Part shown: in pieces, positions 40,701 to 51,465 of the stretch | Position numbering within the stretch: the stretch's first letter is position 1 | How the letters are laid out: the number at the start of each line of letters is the position of its first letter | DNA from: Endomychus coccineus | Lineage: Eukaryota > Arthropoda > Insecta > Coleoptera > Endomychidae | Direction of reading: 5' to 3' | NCBI GenBank assembly: GCA_958510875.1 | Contig: OY294067.1 | Coordinates: forward strand, 150,548,962 to 150,612,961 | DNA length: 64,000 nucleotides | The notes under the pieces: model-generated | What the model was told of the DNA's origin: nothing | Database searches by the model: none | What the model saw: the letters and a program-made list of their open reading frames with translations, nothing else | Made by a program: the position numbers and the translations under genes

Positions 40701-42567
40701 TGTAATAATCCGACGGATTATTACTTTTGTATTGAGGTCTTTGAATAATATTGATTTAAATTCAAATTGAAAATTTTATAAATTATTATATCTTGAACAC
40801 GATATACCAGACAGACCTGGCGACGGTAATCTGAGACCTCTTTTCCGTATCATTGGTCGGTCAGCCATGAACCATGCTTGGCAAACGTAGCAAAGTACGC
40901 GGTCAACGGTACTAGTTTTTTCCTGAGTCAGGAAAAGTCCACGTGGACTTGAGTAGACCCGTCACTGACAATTCTTTTGCCTAGTCTGATTCCTATTGGC
41001 TGCTGGTATAAATTATGGGTGGGACATGCTCCCGGTTTTCTAAGATTGAGCGTGAGGCGGCCCCCCGCTTCAATGGTTTCATAAAAACTAATTACTTTGA
41101 GGAAAAAAGGCAGTTCTCACCATCTACTCAGTAGTTCTTAACTACCTATTTGTTCGGTAAGTCAGCTTGCTTTATGTCCACAGGGATGTTCTCTTGTTGC
41201 ATTAAATCAAATCAATTAATATCATGTTGTCAAGATTTAGACAAACTGAATGCCAGAAATTTATAGAGATTAAATTAATTCATCAATTTGTGTCCATTGC
41301 AACAAGGGTTATACATCCCTGGCGGGCTAAAGCAGCGCTGGACTTCTTCGCGTCTTCCGCGTCACGCGTAAAGTGTTTGTTCCCCTTTTTAAACATCCTT
41401 TTTGTGACAATTTTTCTATCATAATAAATGTGACCCGACGTAGAAATCGAGTGTTAAAATCCTTTGTGCGTTATTACTACAAGGGGTTCGAGACGAAATG
41501 GAGTATTTGACCAACAGGGTAAGTGCATTTTGATTGCCAAAGAACAAGTGTTATATTGACATCAACCTCGGAATCGGCAACATAATATAAGGTGGTTATT
41601 TAACCTTCAGATCACGGTCCGCCCGCCAAGGTATATTATTTAATGTATGTGTATGTTATCTATCTTTTTGCCATTTGGGCTATTTCAAGTGTTCTATACA
41701 AATTCCGCTTAACGGAGATCCCTCAGGTGCTATGATAGAGTATCATGTCGTTAGGTTTACCCCGGCTTCCTAGAAAGGGAGGTATCATTTAACTTTGAAC
41801 ATTATTTATCCATTATCGGTGTGATCGAGCGTGAAATCGATCATTGTTCCGTGTGTACTAATTAGCCTTCCATTTGATTCAAACTCTCCAGAGATCCTGG
41901 TAGGAACTCGCTAGCTGGCGAAAAGGGTAAAACCTAGCGACATCGATAATTCCCCAGGTTCACCCTTAGGGTCAACCTGAACTGGACATCTTTTATATTC
42001 ACGTATCATTCCCTTTGCTAAATTTTGTTTTGATCTTTTGATCGTTTTGTTAGATTTCGATGTACTAAATTTCGTTTTGTTGTAATCAATATACATTTAT
42101 TATTTAATTTGATTAACGAGTTTAATTAGTAATTCCTAATCACCTCTCAGCGAAATACGACCTTTAGAGTTCACGCTTGAATAGATATAAAGATATAAGA
42201 GTAGGTAATTGAACGAGGTGGTCCCTTGGAAGGGATCGCGGCCTCATAGTCAAAAACAGCTTCTAGGTGAGCTGAAATATACACCTAGTGGTGGCAGCTT
42301 AAAAGAACCTCAAGGGTACACGGATCAACTAAGATCTTCGATACCCGAGCAGGTTCCAACAAACATCTTAATTTATATAACATGTCGATGAGGTATTAAC
42401 GCTACCTGAAATAATACCCAGACGACGGTGACAAGTTCAAGTATCACGAGCAGTGAGACAGGATTTCGAACCTATTCACTTATTTGGGTAATATTAAATC
42501 TAGAGCAATCTGGAGTAGGTTCGAGGTTATTATTACAAACAAACACAACGCTCGGCGGAACGTTACA
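40701..42567 (+). repeat. Probable 3' LTR of the 9.28-kb element
   Basis: It starts TGTAATAATCC directly after a polypurine tract and ends CGTTACA against the CTTC target duplication. A TATA-like 'ggtataaattatg' near 41006 could be the LTR promoter, and 'tgttcggtaagtcag' near 41150 looks like a 5' splice site. No coding sequence. Confidence 0.6.
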
Positions 42568-42571
42568 CTTC

Positions 42572-43738
42572 AGCTCTATGGTGCGTGATAGCCGCCATGA
42601 CACCTCGTGACAGACACCTCGTTGAACCCCCTCGTGTCTGCCTTGTAATAGCAGCCTGTCATCTTGGATTCGCACGAGTCGGACGAGCCGAACTGATGGC
42701 GCCACCTACACGAAGCAGTCTGTACCTTCAACGACCAATCCTATGACAGCTATCACGTGGTGGCGACACCTCCACGAAGCAGTCTGTACCTTTGGGCCGC
42801 CATGACAGCTGTCACGTGGTGGCGACACCTCCCCGAAGCAGTCTGTACTTTTGGCCCGCCATGACAGCTGTCACGTGATGAAGACACCTCCCCGAAGCAG
42901 CCTGTACCTTTAGTTCGCCATGACAGCTGTCCCGTGATAGTCACGTGACCCTGTACATGTGACTTTTTTGATAAGCACCCTGTATACTCTTTACAAACGA
43001 CCAATCCTATGAGAGCTGTCACGTGGTGGCGTCACCTACACGAAGCAGCCTGTACCTTTAGCCTGCCATGACAGCTGTCATGTGGTGGCGAAATCTTCAC
43101 GAAGTAGTCTGTACCTTCGGGTCCCCATGACAACTGTCATGTGGTGGCGACATCTTCACGAAGTAGTCTGTACCTTCGGGTCCCCATGACAGCTGTCATA
43201 TGGTGGCGACATCTTCACGAAGTAGCATGTACCTTTGGGCCGTCATGACAGCTGTCATGTGGTGGCGACATCTTGACGAAGTAGCATGTACCTTTGGGCC
43301 ATCATGACAGCTGTCATGTGGTGGCGACATCTTCACGAAATAGCATGTACTTTTGAGTATCCATGACAGCTGTCATGTGGTGGCGACATTTCCATGAATT
43401 AGTCTGTACTTTTGGGTCGCCATGACAGATGTCATGTGGTGGCGACATCTCCATGAAGTAGTCTGCATCTTTGGGCCGCCATGACAGCTGTCATGTGATA
43501 GTCACGTGATCCTGTACATGTGACACACTTTTTATACACACCCTTTATTCTCTTTCATGTGACACACTTTCTATACACACCCTATATACTCTTTATACAA
43601 GTAATATCCTTATCTCACACCTTATCACCTACATCCTTTCAAACTGATAAGGACAAGCTCACACCGGATGCACATCGACAGCTAGACCGGAAGTGGAGAC
43701 CGGATATCCTGGTCCCAAACTAGCCATTTTCATCTATT
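42572..43738 (-). repeat. Right TIR of Maverick A, outer part
   Basis: It continues from the interruption ('agctctatggtgcgtgatag') through the 60-bp minisatellite (42700-43510), two 'cacactttttatacacaccc' blocks, and 'gaccggaagtggagaccgg' to the tip CATCTATT at 43738. Most of it is a clear inverted match to 10308-11290. Confidence 0.87.
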
Positions 43739-43744
43739 GATGTC
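43739..43744. other. Right target-site duplication of Maverick A
   Basis: GATGTC, identical to 10302-10307. Confidence 0.8.
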
Positions 43745-43960
43745 AAGTTTTCCGTTCTGAAGAAGCAGAAGTTTTAAGTTTTTCCGTTTCGAAAAAGAAG
43801 TTTTCCATTCCGAAAAAAAAATTTTCCATTGCGAAGATGTTTCTAGTATCCGTTTTGAAAATGAAGTTTTCCGTTCCGAAAAAGAAGTTTCAAGTTTTCC
43901 GTCTCGAAGAAGAAGTCTGTCTTCCATTCCGAAAAAGTATTTTATGTTCCAAGTTAGATA
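43745..43960 (+). repeat. GAAGAAG/TTTTCC minisatellite (right part)
   Basis: The same repeat type and orientation as 9200-10307, resuming immediately after Maverick A. It leads into 'agatattgctattccgcgaa', which also follows the minisatellite at 60930. Confidence 0.85.
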
Positions 43961-44119
43961 TTGCTATTCCGCGAAGCTCCCGACGAAGGAAATTTCAGTT
44001 TCAACGTCAGGTTAGGGTATCTTACCTTTGTATTAGATTTTTTTTGGTATGAATTCTCAGATGAGAATTGAAAAATGAAACAATCATATTCTTTCATTTT
44101 TAACCGAACTTAGGGGGGA
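43961..44119 (+). other. 3' leader and polypurine tract of the Ty3-like element
   Basis: Shared with 60930-61102. It ends in 'aacttagggggga', a purine tract directly before the LTR start. Confidence 0.65.
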
Positions 44120-45648
44120 TATGACGAAGCTTTAATTTTGAAAGATCATTTAATTTTGGATCAGGCAGTAAATACGGATATTACATGTAATCTCAATTTG
44201 AACAGTTCATTATTCCAATAGATATGCGCGAACTCCGAATGTGTATTCCGTGATTGTCACTCTTCTAAATCTCCGTAATTTCGAATAAACGTAATCATTC
44301 AAATAGATAAATCTAATTCATGCCCGTTCAAAAATTGCATTTCATTCCGATAAAATATGTTGCAAAAACAGTGGTCTGGCAAGTTAAGGCACCAAACTTC
44401 GAATATCTGAGTTTCTTAGTATTCAGTATTCTGAATTGTTAAATTTGAGTTCATCCCGTCAGAGGTCGAACCGCATACGATTTGAATTCGCACGTGAATT
44501 GAAATATTCAAGTAATTGTGTGGTGTGTGCAGATTGTGTATGTTTGAATGACAGGGGCGTCTTTGGTATGATTGTGCACGCTGTGTCACACCGGAAGTAT
44601 AAGTATATCCTAGACGACCAAACTACCAACGGTTTGTGCACGCTGTGTCACACCGGAAGTATAAGCTGGAGTGGTTGTGTGTTTCAGAATCGTAATTTCC
44701 CCTCATTCGAATGAGAAGCCCCGGCAGTGAATGTAGGGGATATTGCAGATAGGGTAGTTAGGGTTTGTGCACACTGTGTCACACCGGAAGTATAAGCCCT
44801 AATTGTCTAGATTCTGAATCTGTAAAGTGTATGAAATCTAATACTGTCATACAATTACCGGGTACTCCGTGAATAGTTAATACCAGGGTGGGTGTTATGA
44901 TAGAATAAACTCAATTAGAGTAATTGACTTTTTTCGGTTAAAACCTGATATCGTACAATCGGAAAACTAGTTCAAAACAATATTTCCCCAACCAACCGGA
45001 TTTCATAACCGAATATGTCGTAGTGTGATTTTAACATTTCATTTATTACTGTTGCTATCTAAAAATTTACCGAATACCGCTCATCACGCTAGGAACTGCT
45101 TGATTTATATTTTCCGCAAATTGATAATTCTGAATCATTTATCAACCGATTCTGTACCGCTGAATTGAATTTGAATAGCGTACACATCGTAAAGTAGATA
45201 TGCTGAAAGAGTTTTCATATACCGTTTGAGCTTCATTACATTTTCCGTCTGGGTAAAATCTTTGTAAATAATACCGTTCAATTGGATTTATATTGATTAT
45301 TCCGATAGTGTACCCATAATAATTATTATATATTCTAATATTTGGAATTCCCCGTTTTATTAAATTATTTCTGCTTCATCTTCAAATGAGCGAACTTTTA
45401 ACCAGGTATCAATTGTGATTGAAGCCCACAATTTTGATACTGTTTTCTGCCCAATGGGCCCTGGTTTTACTCCACTGTAGCTGCCCTAGGGACAAGGCTA
45501 TCTATAGATAGCAGAGTGACAAGCCTTGTAGTGAAGACCCTAGCAGAAGTCTTCAAAAAGGAGTAAACCTTTGAAAAAATCTGGCGCCCGAGGATTAGGA
45601 GCTTACCGCAGTAAGCAAAATACCGAAAAGTCGCAAGGACACGTCATA
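44120..45648 (+). repeat. Ty3-like 3' LTR (copy 1)
   Basis: From 'tatgacgaagctt' after the purine tract to 'cgcaaggacacgtcata'. It aligns with 61103-63149 but lacks about 500 bp around the promoter region of that copy (near 44400). It contains three copies of 'caccggaagtataag' at 44590-44800 and 'tctggcgcccgaggatt' near 45580. A direct repeat of 'tgtgcacgctgtgtcacacc' marks the three motif units. No coding sequence. Confidence 0.7.
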
Positions 45649-45650
45649 AC

Positions 45651-45807
45651 ATAAACAAACTAACAAAACAATAACAATATGCAGTCAGAGAACAAGTACA
45701 GATCGACTCGACCCTTGCTGCCAACAATGGCCAAATTGGTTACAGACAAATGACAATGTCAAGACTCATTGCAATATAAATAATTAAATATAATTGACGA
45801 TTGTCCA
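45651..45807 (-). repeat. Second BEL/Pao 1 LTR-like copy (157 bp)
   Basis: It matches 1477-1633 end to end with few substitutions. It begins immediately after the Ty3-like LTR. The simplest reading is that it is the 5' LTR of BEL/Pao 1, now 38 kb from its gag because of nested insertions. A solo LTR is the alternative. Confidence 0.55.
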
Positions 45808-47018
45808 GCTGGAAGTAGGCTCCGCCAGGAAATTCCCTAAACCATCACGGATAAAAGGACAGAGGCACCTCAATCGTTCAGACCATGTAAATACAACAAC
45901 GAACAGTATCTTGCCACAAGTTCGAGGGACCGATAACTTAATCAGTAGGAATAACCAATACGATCCCACAACTGATTATGCTATCTCTCAAACTGTATGA
46001 ACACTATATGAACAATATTGATATCTTGAGGAAAATGTTATTCCAATAATCAGATCTGAAGGAAATCTGAAAGAATTAAGTTACTCATTATGTTACTACA
46101 TTTCATATTAAAAATTGTAAAGATAAGGGTAGTTACTGTAGAGAATTATAATTAACAAGTTAGAAATTGTCATCGAGCATAAAGATAATGATTCACTTGA
46201 TTTGATTCTCACCAATGAATTGGAGTTTGCAATTCATAAGATAATTTGAGCAATTGTGACAGTGGTATTACTTAAGACCTCAAAAAGCAGTAAATGAGAT
46301 CCGTGCTTTTCTATGTCCACCCAGATCAATATTCAACAAAACCTACTAGTCTAATAAGACATAGCCCTGCGTACTTAATGTACCAGGTCAAGAATGGCGA
46401 ATCTCAAATTCACGTACCACGTATTACGTGTAATACTGCTAGGTTAAACACGAAGCGTAAGAATACTATAGTACCAATCTGCCTACTACTCGTCAAATCA
46501 TTTTCGTATGGAGATTGAGAGAAATTCCCAAGAATGCAAAAGATTATCTCAGAATTATGCTAGATAGCGAAATGATTCGCCATGAATGTGAGAGGTTTGT
46601 CAAGAATTAGTTCCGTTGAAAAATATTAACATACAGGGACTGTACATATCCCAAATTATGTGTAAGATATCAAATTAATTAAATAGTCCCTGATGTTAAC
46701 AATTTTCAATGGCGGATTGATGATTAATATCCAAAATACAAAGGACTGTTAAATCTTGACTTACCTCATTCCACTATTCACGACAGAATGGCTCCTTTAA
46801 ATTTCCGTTTTATCCGCTACCCCTACTCGAGAATCGCGTGTCGTGCAACGAGAACTTACTAGGAACTCGAATTCAATTACCGATTTCCTATTGAACGAGT
46901 AGATGACTCTCCTAGTCAATACGAGATAAATGATTCTATAAACCGAACAGAAATCGATATTCTAATCATTATAGCGTTCTTTATACCAGTAGGTAAAGTG
47001 GAAAGCGTTACAAAGTCG
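45808..47018. other. Non-coding, nothing recognised
   Basis: 1.2 kb with only short frames (up to 74 codons) that resemble no family. No repeat is obvious by eye. Confidence 0.5.
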
Positions 47019-47236
47019 AAATATCGATTAAAATGTGATTGGGCCCCTCCGAGGCCCAATTTTGGGTCTACCATCAAATCTTTATCTGAATCTAAATCCA
47101 AAACTGTGACCTCCTAGCTATCATACAAAAAAATATGAGCGAGTCAAAGACAAACAAAATCTCGTCGTATACTATTTTTTCAAATAAAACGATCGTCGGT
47201 AAAGTAGATTACATTTATTAAGGTTACAAGTTTGAA
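47019..47236 (+). repeat. Dispersed repeat, partner of 190-415
   Basis: Shares 'tcgaaatatcgattaaaatg', 'gtgacctcctag' and 'actattttttcaaataaaac' with 190-415. Confidence 0.75.
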
Positions 47237-47548
<312 letters not shown>

Positions 47549-47641
47549 CTTAAGAGATATAGAATTAAATTTTCTGAATTATGAAGATAACTTAGATAAT
47601 TTAACATAGGATTATAAAGATGAATAAACGTAAAAGATTGA

Positions 47642-47713
47642 ACCATAGGCGGGATTCGAACCCACATTTCTGGATTTCTAGTCCAGGGTGTTTACCAATT
47701 ACACCACTTCGGT
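47642..47713 (-). tRNA. tRNA-like gene, anticodon AGA (Ser codon), copy 1
   Basis: A 72-nt cloverleaf fits: 7-bp acceptor stem (one A-A mismatch and one G-T), D arm GTGT/ACAC with GG in the loop, anticodon arm CTGGA-CTAGAAA-TCCAG with anticodon AGA, variable loop of only 4 nt, T arm GTGGG-TTCGAAT-CCCGC. The A box (TGGTGTAATTGG) and B box (GGTTCGAATCC) of RNA polymerase III promoters are intact, and a TTTT terminator follows within about 10 bases of the 3' end. AGA implies serine, but serine tRNAs have a long variable arm, which is absent. So this is either a non-canonical tRNA or a tRNA-derived repeat. No intron; CCA not encoded. Confidence 0.62.
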
Positions 47714-48114
47714 CCTGTTAGATTTTTATGTTTTTGTAAATATAAACCTCTGAAAGGATAGTAGATCATTGATGAACACAATGCGATTCGATGCCCTACC
47801 ATAGATCAACTATTCACGCACATTCATCTGAAGTTCAGTCGTTTTTCGAAGTAAGGATTGTAGGTTAGTACTGCTATGGTTGGCAGTTACTTGACAGTTC
47901 TTATTCAAATGACAGCATCCCGGTTCTTATATATTTCAATAGAACTGACTGAGAATTGTTCTGGTTAATTATAAACAAGTTTAAAGTTGCTTTGCCTAAT
48001 TGGCCACTATCGTGTATGTAACTTAAGAGATATAGAATTAAATTTTCTGAATTATGAAGATAACTTAGATAATTTAACATAGGATTATAAAGATGAATAA
48101 ACGTAAAAGATTGA

Positions 48115-48186
48115 ACCATAGGCGGGATTCGAACCCACATTTCTGGATTTCTAGTCCAGGGTGTTTACCAATTACACCACTTCGGT
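48115..48186 (-). tRNA. tRNA-like gene, anticodon AGA, copy 2
   Basis: Sequence identical to copy 1 over the 72 nt. Confidence 0.62.
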
Positions 48187-48587
48187 CCTGTTAGATTTTT
48201 ATATTTTTGTAAATATAAACCTCTGAAAGGATAGTAGATCATTGATGAACACAATGCGATTCGATGCCCTACCATAGATCAACTATTCACGCACATTCAT
48301 CTGAAGTTCAGTCGTTTTTCGAAGTGAGGATTGTAGGTTAGTACTGCTATGGTTGGCAGTTACTTGACAGTTCTTATTCAAATGACAGCATCCCGGTTCT
48401 TATATATTTCAATAGAACTGACTGAGAATTGTTCTGGTTAATTATAAACAAGTTTAAAGTTTCTTTGCCTAATTGGCCACTATCGTGTATGTAACTTAAG
48501 AGATATAGAATTAAATTTTCTGAATTATGAAGATAACTTAGATAATTTAACATAGGATTATAAAGATGAATAAACGTAAAAGATTGA

Positions 48588-48659
48588 ACCATAGGCGGGA
48601 TTCGAACCCACATTTCTGGATTTCTAGTCCAGGGTGTTTACCAATTACACCACTTCGGT
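48588..48659 (-). tRNA. tRNA-like gene, anticodon AGA, copy 3
   Basis: Sequence identical to copy 1 over the 72 nt. Confidence 0.62.
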
Positions 48660-49061
48660 CCTGTTAGATTTTTATATTTTTGTAAATATAAACCTCTGAA
48701 AGGATAGTAGATCATTGATGAACACAATGCGATTCGATGCCTTACCATAGATCAACTATTCACGCACATTCATCTGAAGTTCAGTCGTTTTTTCGAAGTA
48801 AGGATTGTAGGTTAGTACTGCTATGGTTGGCAGTTACTTGACAGTTCTTATTCAAATGACAGCATCCCGGTTCTTATATATTTCAATAGAACTGACTGAG
48901 AATTGTTCTGGTTAATTATAAACAAGTTTAAAGTTTCTTTGCCTAATTGGCCACTATCGTGTATGTAACTTAAGAGATATAGAATTAAATTTTCTGAATT
49001 ATGAAGATAACTTAGATAATTTAACATAGGATTATAAAGATGAATAAACGTAAAAGATTGA

Positions 49062-49133
49062 ACCATAGGCGGGATTCGAACCCACATTTCTGGATTTCTA
49101 GTCCAGGGTGTTTACCAATTACACCACTTCGGT
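49062..49133 (-). tRNA. tRNA-like gene, anticodon AGA, copy 4
   Basis: Sequence identical to copy 1 over the 72 nt. Confidence 0.62.
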
Positions 49134-49535
49134 CCTGTTAGATTTTTATATTTTTGTAAATATAAACCTCTGAAAGGATAGTAGATCATTGATGAACACA
49201 ATGCGATTCGATGCCTTACCATAGATCAACTATTCACGCACATTCATCTGAAGTTCAGTCGTTTTTTCGAAGTAAGGATTGTAGGTTAGTACTGCTATGG
49301 TTGGCAGTTACTTGACAGTTCTTATTCAAATGACAGCATCCCGGTTCTTATATATTTCAATAGAACTGACTGAGAATTGTTCTGGTTAATTATAAACAAG
49401 TTTAAAGTTTCTTTGCCTAATTGGCCACTATCGTGTATGTAACTTAAGAGATATAGAATTAAATTTTCTGAATTATGAAGATAACTTAGATAATTTAACA
49501 TAGGATTATAAAGATGAATAAACGTAAAAGATTGA

Positions 49536-49607
49536 ACCATAGGCGGGATTCGAACCCACATTTCTGGATTTCTAGTCCAGGGTGTTTACCAATTACACCA
49601 CTTCGGT
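49536..49607 (-). tRNA. tRNA-like gene, anticodon AGA, copy 5
   Basis: Sequence identical to copy 1 over the 72 nt. Last of the minus-strand tandem run. Confidence 0.62.
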
Positions 49608-50155
49608 CCTGTTAGATTTTTATTTTTTTGTAAATATAAACCTCTGAAAGGATAGTAGATCATTGATGAACACAATGCGATTCGATGCCCTACCATAGAT
49701 CAACTATTCACGCACATTCATCTGAAGTTCAGTCGTTTTTCGGAGTAAAGATTGTAGGTTAGTACTGCTATGGTTGGCAGTTACTTGACAGTTCTTATTC
49801 AAATGACAGCATCCCGGTTCTTATATATTTCAATAGAACTGACTGAGAATTGTTCTGGTTAATTATAAACAAGTTTAAAGTTTCTTTGCCTAATTGGCCA
49901 CTATCGTGTATGTAACTTAAGAGATATAGAATTAAATTTTCTGAATTATGAAGATAACTTAGATAATTTAACTGTCAAGTAACTGCCAACCATAGCAGTA
50001 CTAACCTACAATCCTTACTTCGAAAAACGACTGAACTTCAGATGAATGTGCGTGAATAGTTGATCTATGGTAGGGCATCGAATCGCATTGTGTTCATCAA
50101 TGATCTACTATCCTTTCAGAGGTTTATATTTACAAAAATATAAAAATCTAACAGG

Positions 50156-50227
50156 ACCGAAGTGGTGTAATTGGTAAACACCCTGGACTAGAAATCCAGA
50201 AATGTGGGTTCGAATCCCGCCTATGGT
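50156..50227 (+). tRNA. tRNA-like gene, anticodon AGA, copy 6
   Basis: Same 72-nt sequence as copy 1 on the opposite strand. Terminator-like TTTT follows at 50235. Confidence 0.62.
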
Positions 50228-50628
50228 TCAATCTTTTACGTTTATTCATCTTTATAATCCTATGTTAAATTATCTAAGTTATCTTCATAATTCAGAAAAT
50301 TTAATTCTATATCTCTTAAGTTACATACACGATAGTGGCCAATTAGGCAAAGAAACTTTAAACTTGTTTATAATTAACCAGAACAATTATCAGTCAGTTC
50401 TATTGAAATATATAAGAACCGGGATGCTGTCATTTGAATAAGAACTGTCAAGTAACTGCCAACCATAGCAGTACTAACCTACAATCCTTACTTCGAAAAA
50501 CGACTGAACTTCAGATGAATGTGCGTGAATAGTTGATCTATGGTAGGGCATCGAATCGCATTGTGTTCATCAATGATCTACTATCCTTTCAGAGGTTTAT
50601 ATTTACAAAAATATAAAAATCTAACAGG

Positions 50629-50700
50629 ACCGAAGTGGTGTAATTGGTAAACACCCTGGACTAGAAATCCAGAAATGTGGGTTCGAATCCCGCCTACGGT
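50629..50700 (+). tRNA. tRNA-like gene, anticodon AGA, copy 7
   Basis: One change from the others in the 3' acceptor strand (CTACGGT), which turns the G-T pair at position 4-69 into G-C and so improves the stem. Confidence 0.62.
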
Positions 50701-50842
50701 TCAATCTTTTACGTTTATTCATCTTTATAATCCTATGTTAAATTATCTAAGTTATCTTCATAATTCAGAAAATTTAATTCTATATCTCTTATGTTACATA
50801 CACGATAGTGGCCAATTAGGCAAAGAAACTTTAAACTTGTTT

Positions 50843-50876
50843 ATATATATATATATATATAGAACCAATTGATAAC

Positions 50877-50956
<80 letters not shown>
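50843..50956. repeat. (TA)n microsatellite, interrupted
   Basis: TA tract of about 110 bp with an insertion containing 'agaaccaattgataac' near 50861, the inverse of the sequence beside the tract at 47446. Confidence 0.92.
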
Positions 50957-50957
<1 letters not shown>

Positions 50958-50990
50958 AACAAGTTTAAAGTTTCTTTGCCTAATTGGCCA

Positions 50991-51062
50991 CTAATAGGCG
51001 GGATTCGAACCCACATTTCTGGATTTCTAGTCCAGGGTGTTTACCAATTACACCACTTCGGT
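50991..51062 (-). pseudogene. tRNA-like pseudogene, copy 8 (acceptor damaged)
   Basis: Anticodon, D and T arms are as in copy 1, but the 3' acceptor strand is replaced (plus reads 'ctaatagg' instead of 'accatagg') by a junction with 'ttggccacta'. The acceptor stem cannot pair fully. Confidence 0.65.
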
Positions 51063-51236
51063 CCTATTAGATTTTTATATTTTTGTAAATATAAACCTCT
51101 GAAAGGATAGTAGATCATTGATGAACACAATGCGATTCGATGCCCTACCATAGATCAACTATTCACGCATATTCATCTAAAGTTCAGTCGTTTTTTTGAA
51201 GTAAGGATTGTAGGTTAGTACTGCCAACCATAGCAG

Positions 51237-51465
51237 ACAAAATATAGAGGTGGCAGGGTGTCTGATAGAAAAATTGCCGCCGCAAACTCTCCCCTAACGC
51301 TTTGATCTCCCGATGACATCGTCTGTTATCCTCCTTTGAGAACACTGCTAAAATATGGAGCTTGCAGAGTCTCACCTGAGGTAGTTGCCGCTGTCAACCA
51401 ACCCCCACGTTCTGTAATCTGAATCTCTCGATGGCATCGTTTGTTATTCTATAGCAGTTCTGTGT
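51237..51465. repeat. Fragment of the ~120-bp 'gccgccgtcaac' repeat family
   Basis: About two diverged units ('aaaatatggagcttgcagagt', 'tgccgctgtcaaccaacccc', 'cgatggcatcgtttgttatt'), the same family as 56030-57830. Confidence 0.7.

Larger units (their letters stand above)
33287..42567 (+). mobile_element. 9281-bp LTR-like element with no recognisable coding region
   Basis: It starts TGTAATAATCC, ends CGTTACA, and has a 4-bp target duplication, all typical of Ty3-type insertion. An internal copy of the start, TGTAATAATCCGACGGATTA at 40701, is preceded by the purine tract 'aagggggtga'. That places a 3' LTR at 40701-42567 (1867 bp). A 5' LTR of similar length could end at CGTTACA 35149 (1863 bp), but by eye the two arms share only the terminal palindrome of about 25 bp. 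The internal part has only short frames, none recognised. It resembles a large non-autonomous retrotransposon derivative (LARD-like). Confidence 0.65.
10308..43738. mobile_element. Maverick/Polinton element A (33.4 kb, with nested insertions)
   Basis: The element starts AGTAGATGAACATGGCTAGT and ends with the inverted near-match (...CTAGCCATTTTCATCTATT). It is flanked by GATGTC on both sides and sits within a minisatellite that continues on either side. TIRs exceed 1.4 kb. Removing the BEL/Pao insertion (6.0 kb) and the 9.28-kb insertion leaves about 18 kb, a normal Maverick size, but that remainder includes most of a second Maverick (B). Genes attributed to A are a hemopexin-like gene, MCP(-), minor capsid(-), coiled-coil protein(-) and ATPase(-). 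No DNA polymerase B gene is visible. Confidence 0.8.
49972..50842 (+). repeat. Inverted continuation of the tRNA array, two plus-strand units
   Basis: At 49971/49972 'gataatttaa' is joined to 'ctgtcaagtaactgcc', flipping the unit orientation and creating a large foldback. Two units follow on the plus strand before a (TA)n tract at about 50843. Confidence 0.9.

Noticed and set aside
45575..45595. 'tggcgcccgagg' read as a Lys-type primer binding site
   Set aside because: In the second copy similarity between the LTRs continues about 60 bp beyond it to the target duplication, so it is inside the LTR rather than after it.
47901..48140. Identical 79-codon ORFs in each tandem unit (also 48374, 48848, 49322, 50202)
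   Set aside because: They start inside the tRNA-like sequence and repeat only because the 473-bp unit repeats; no protein-like features.
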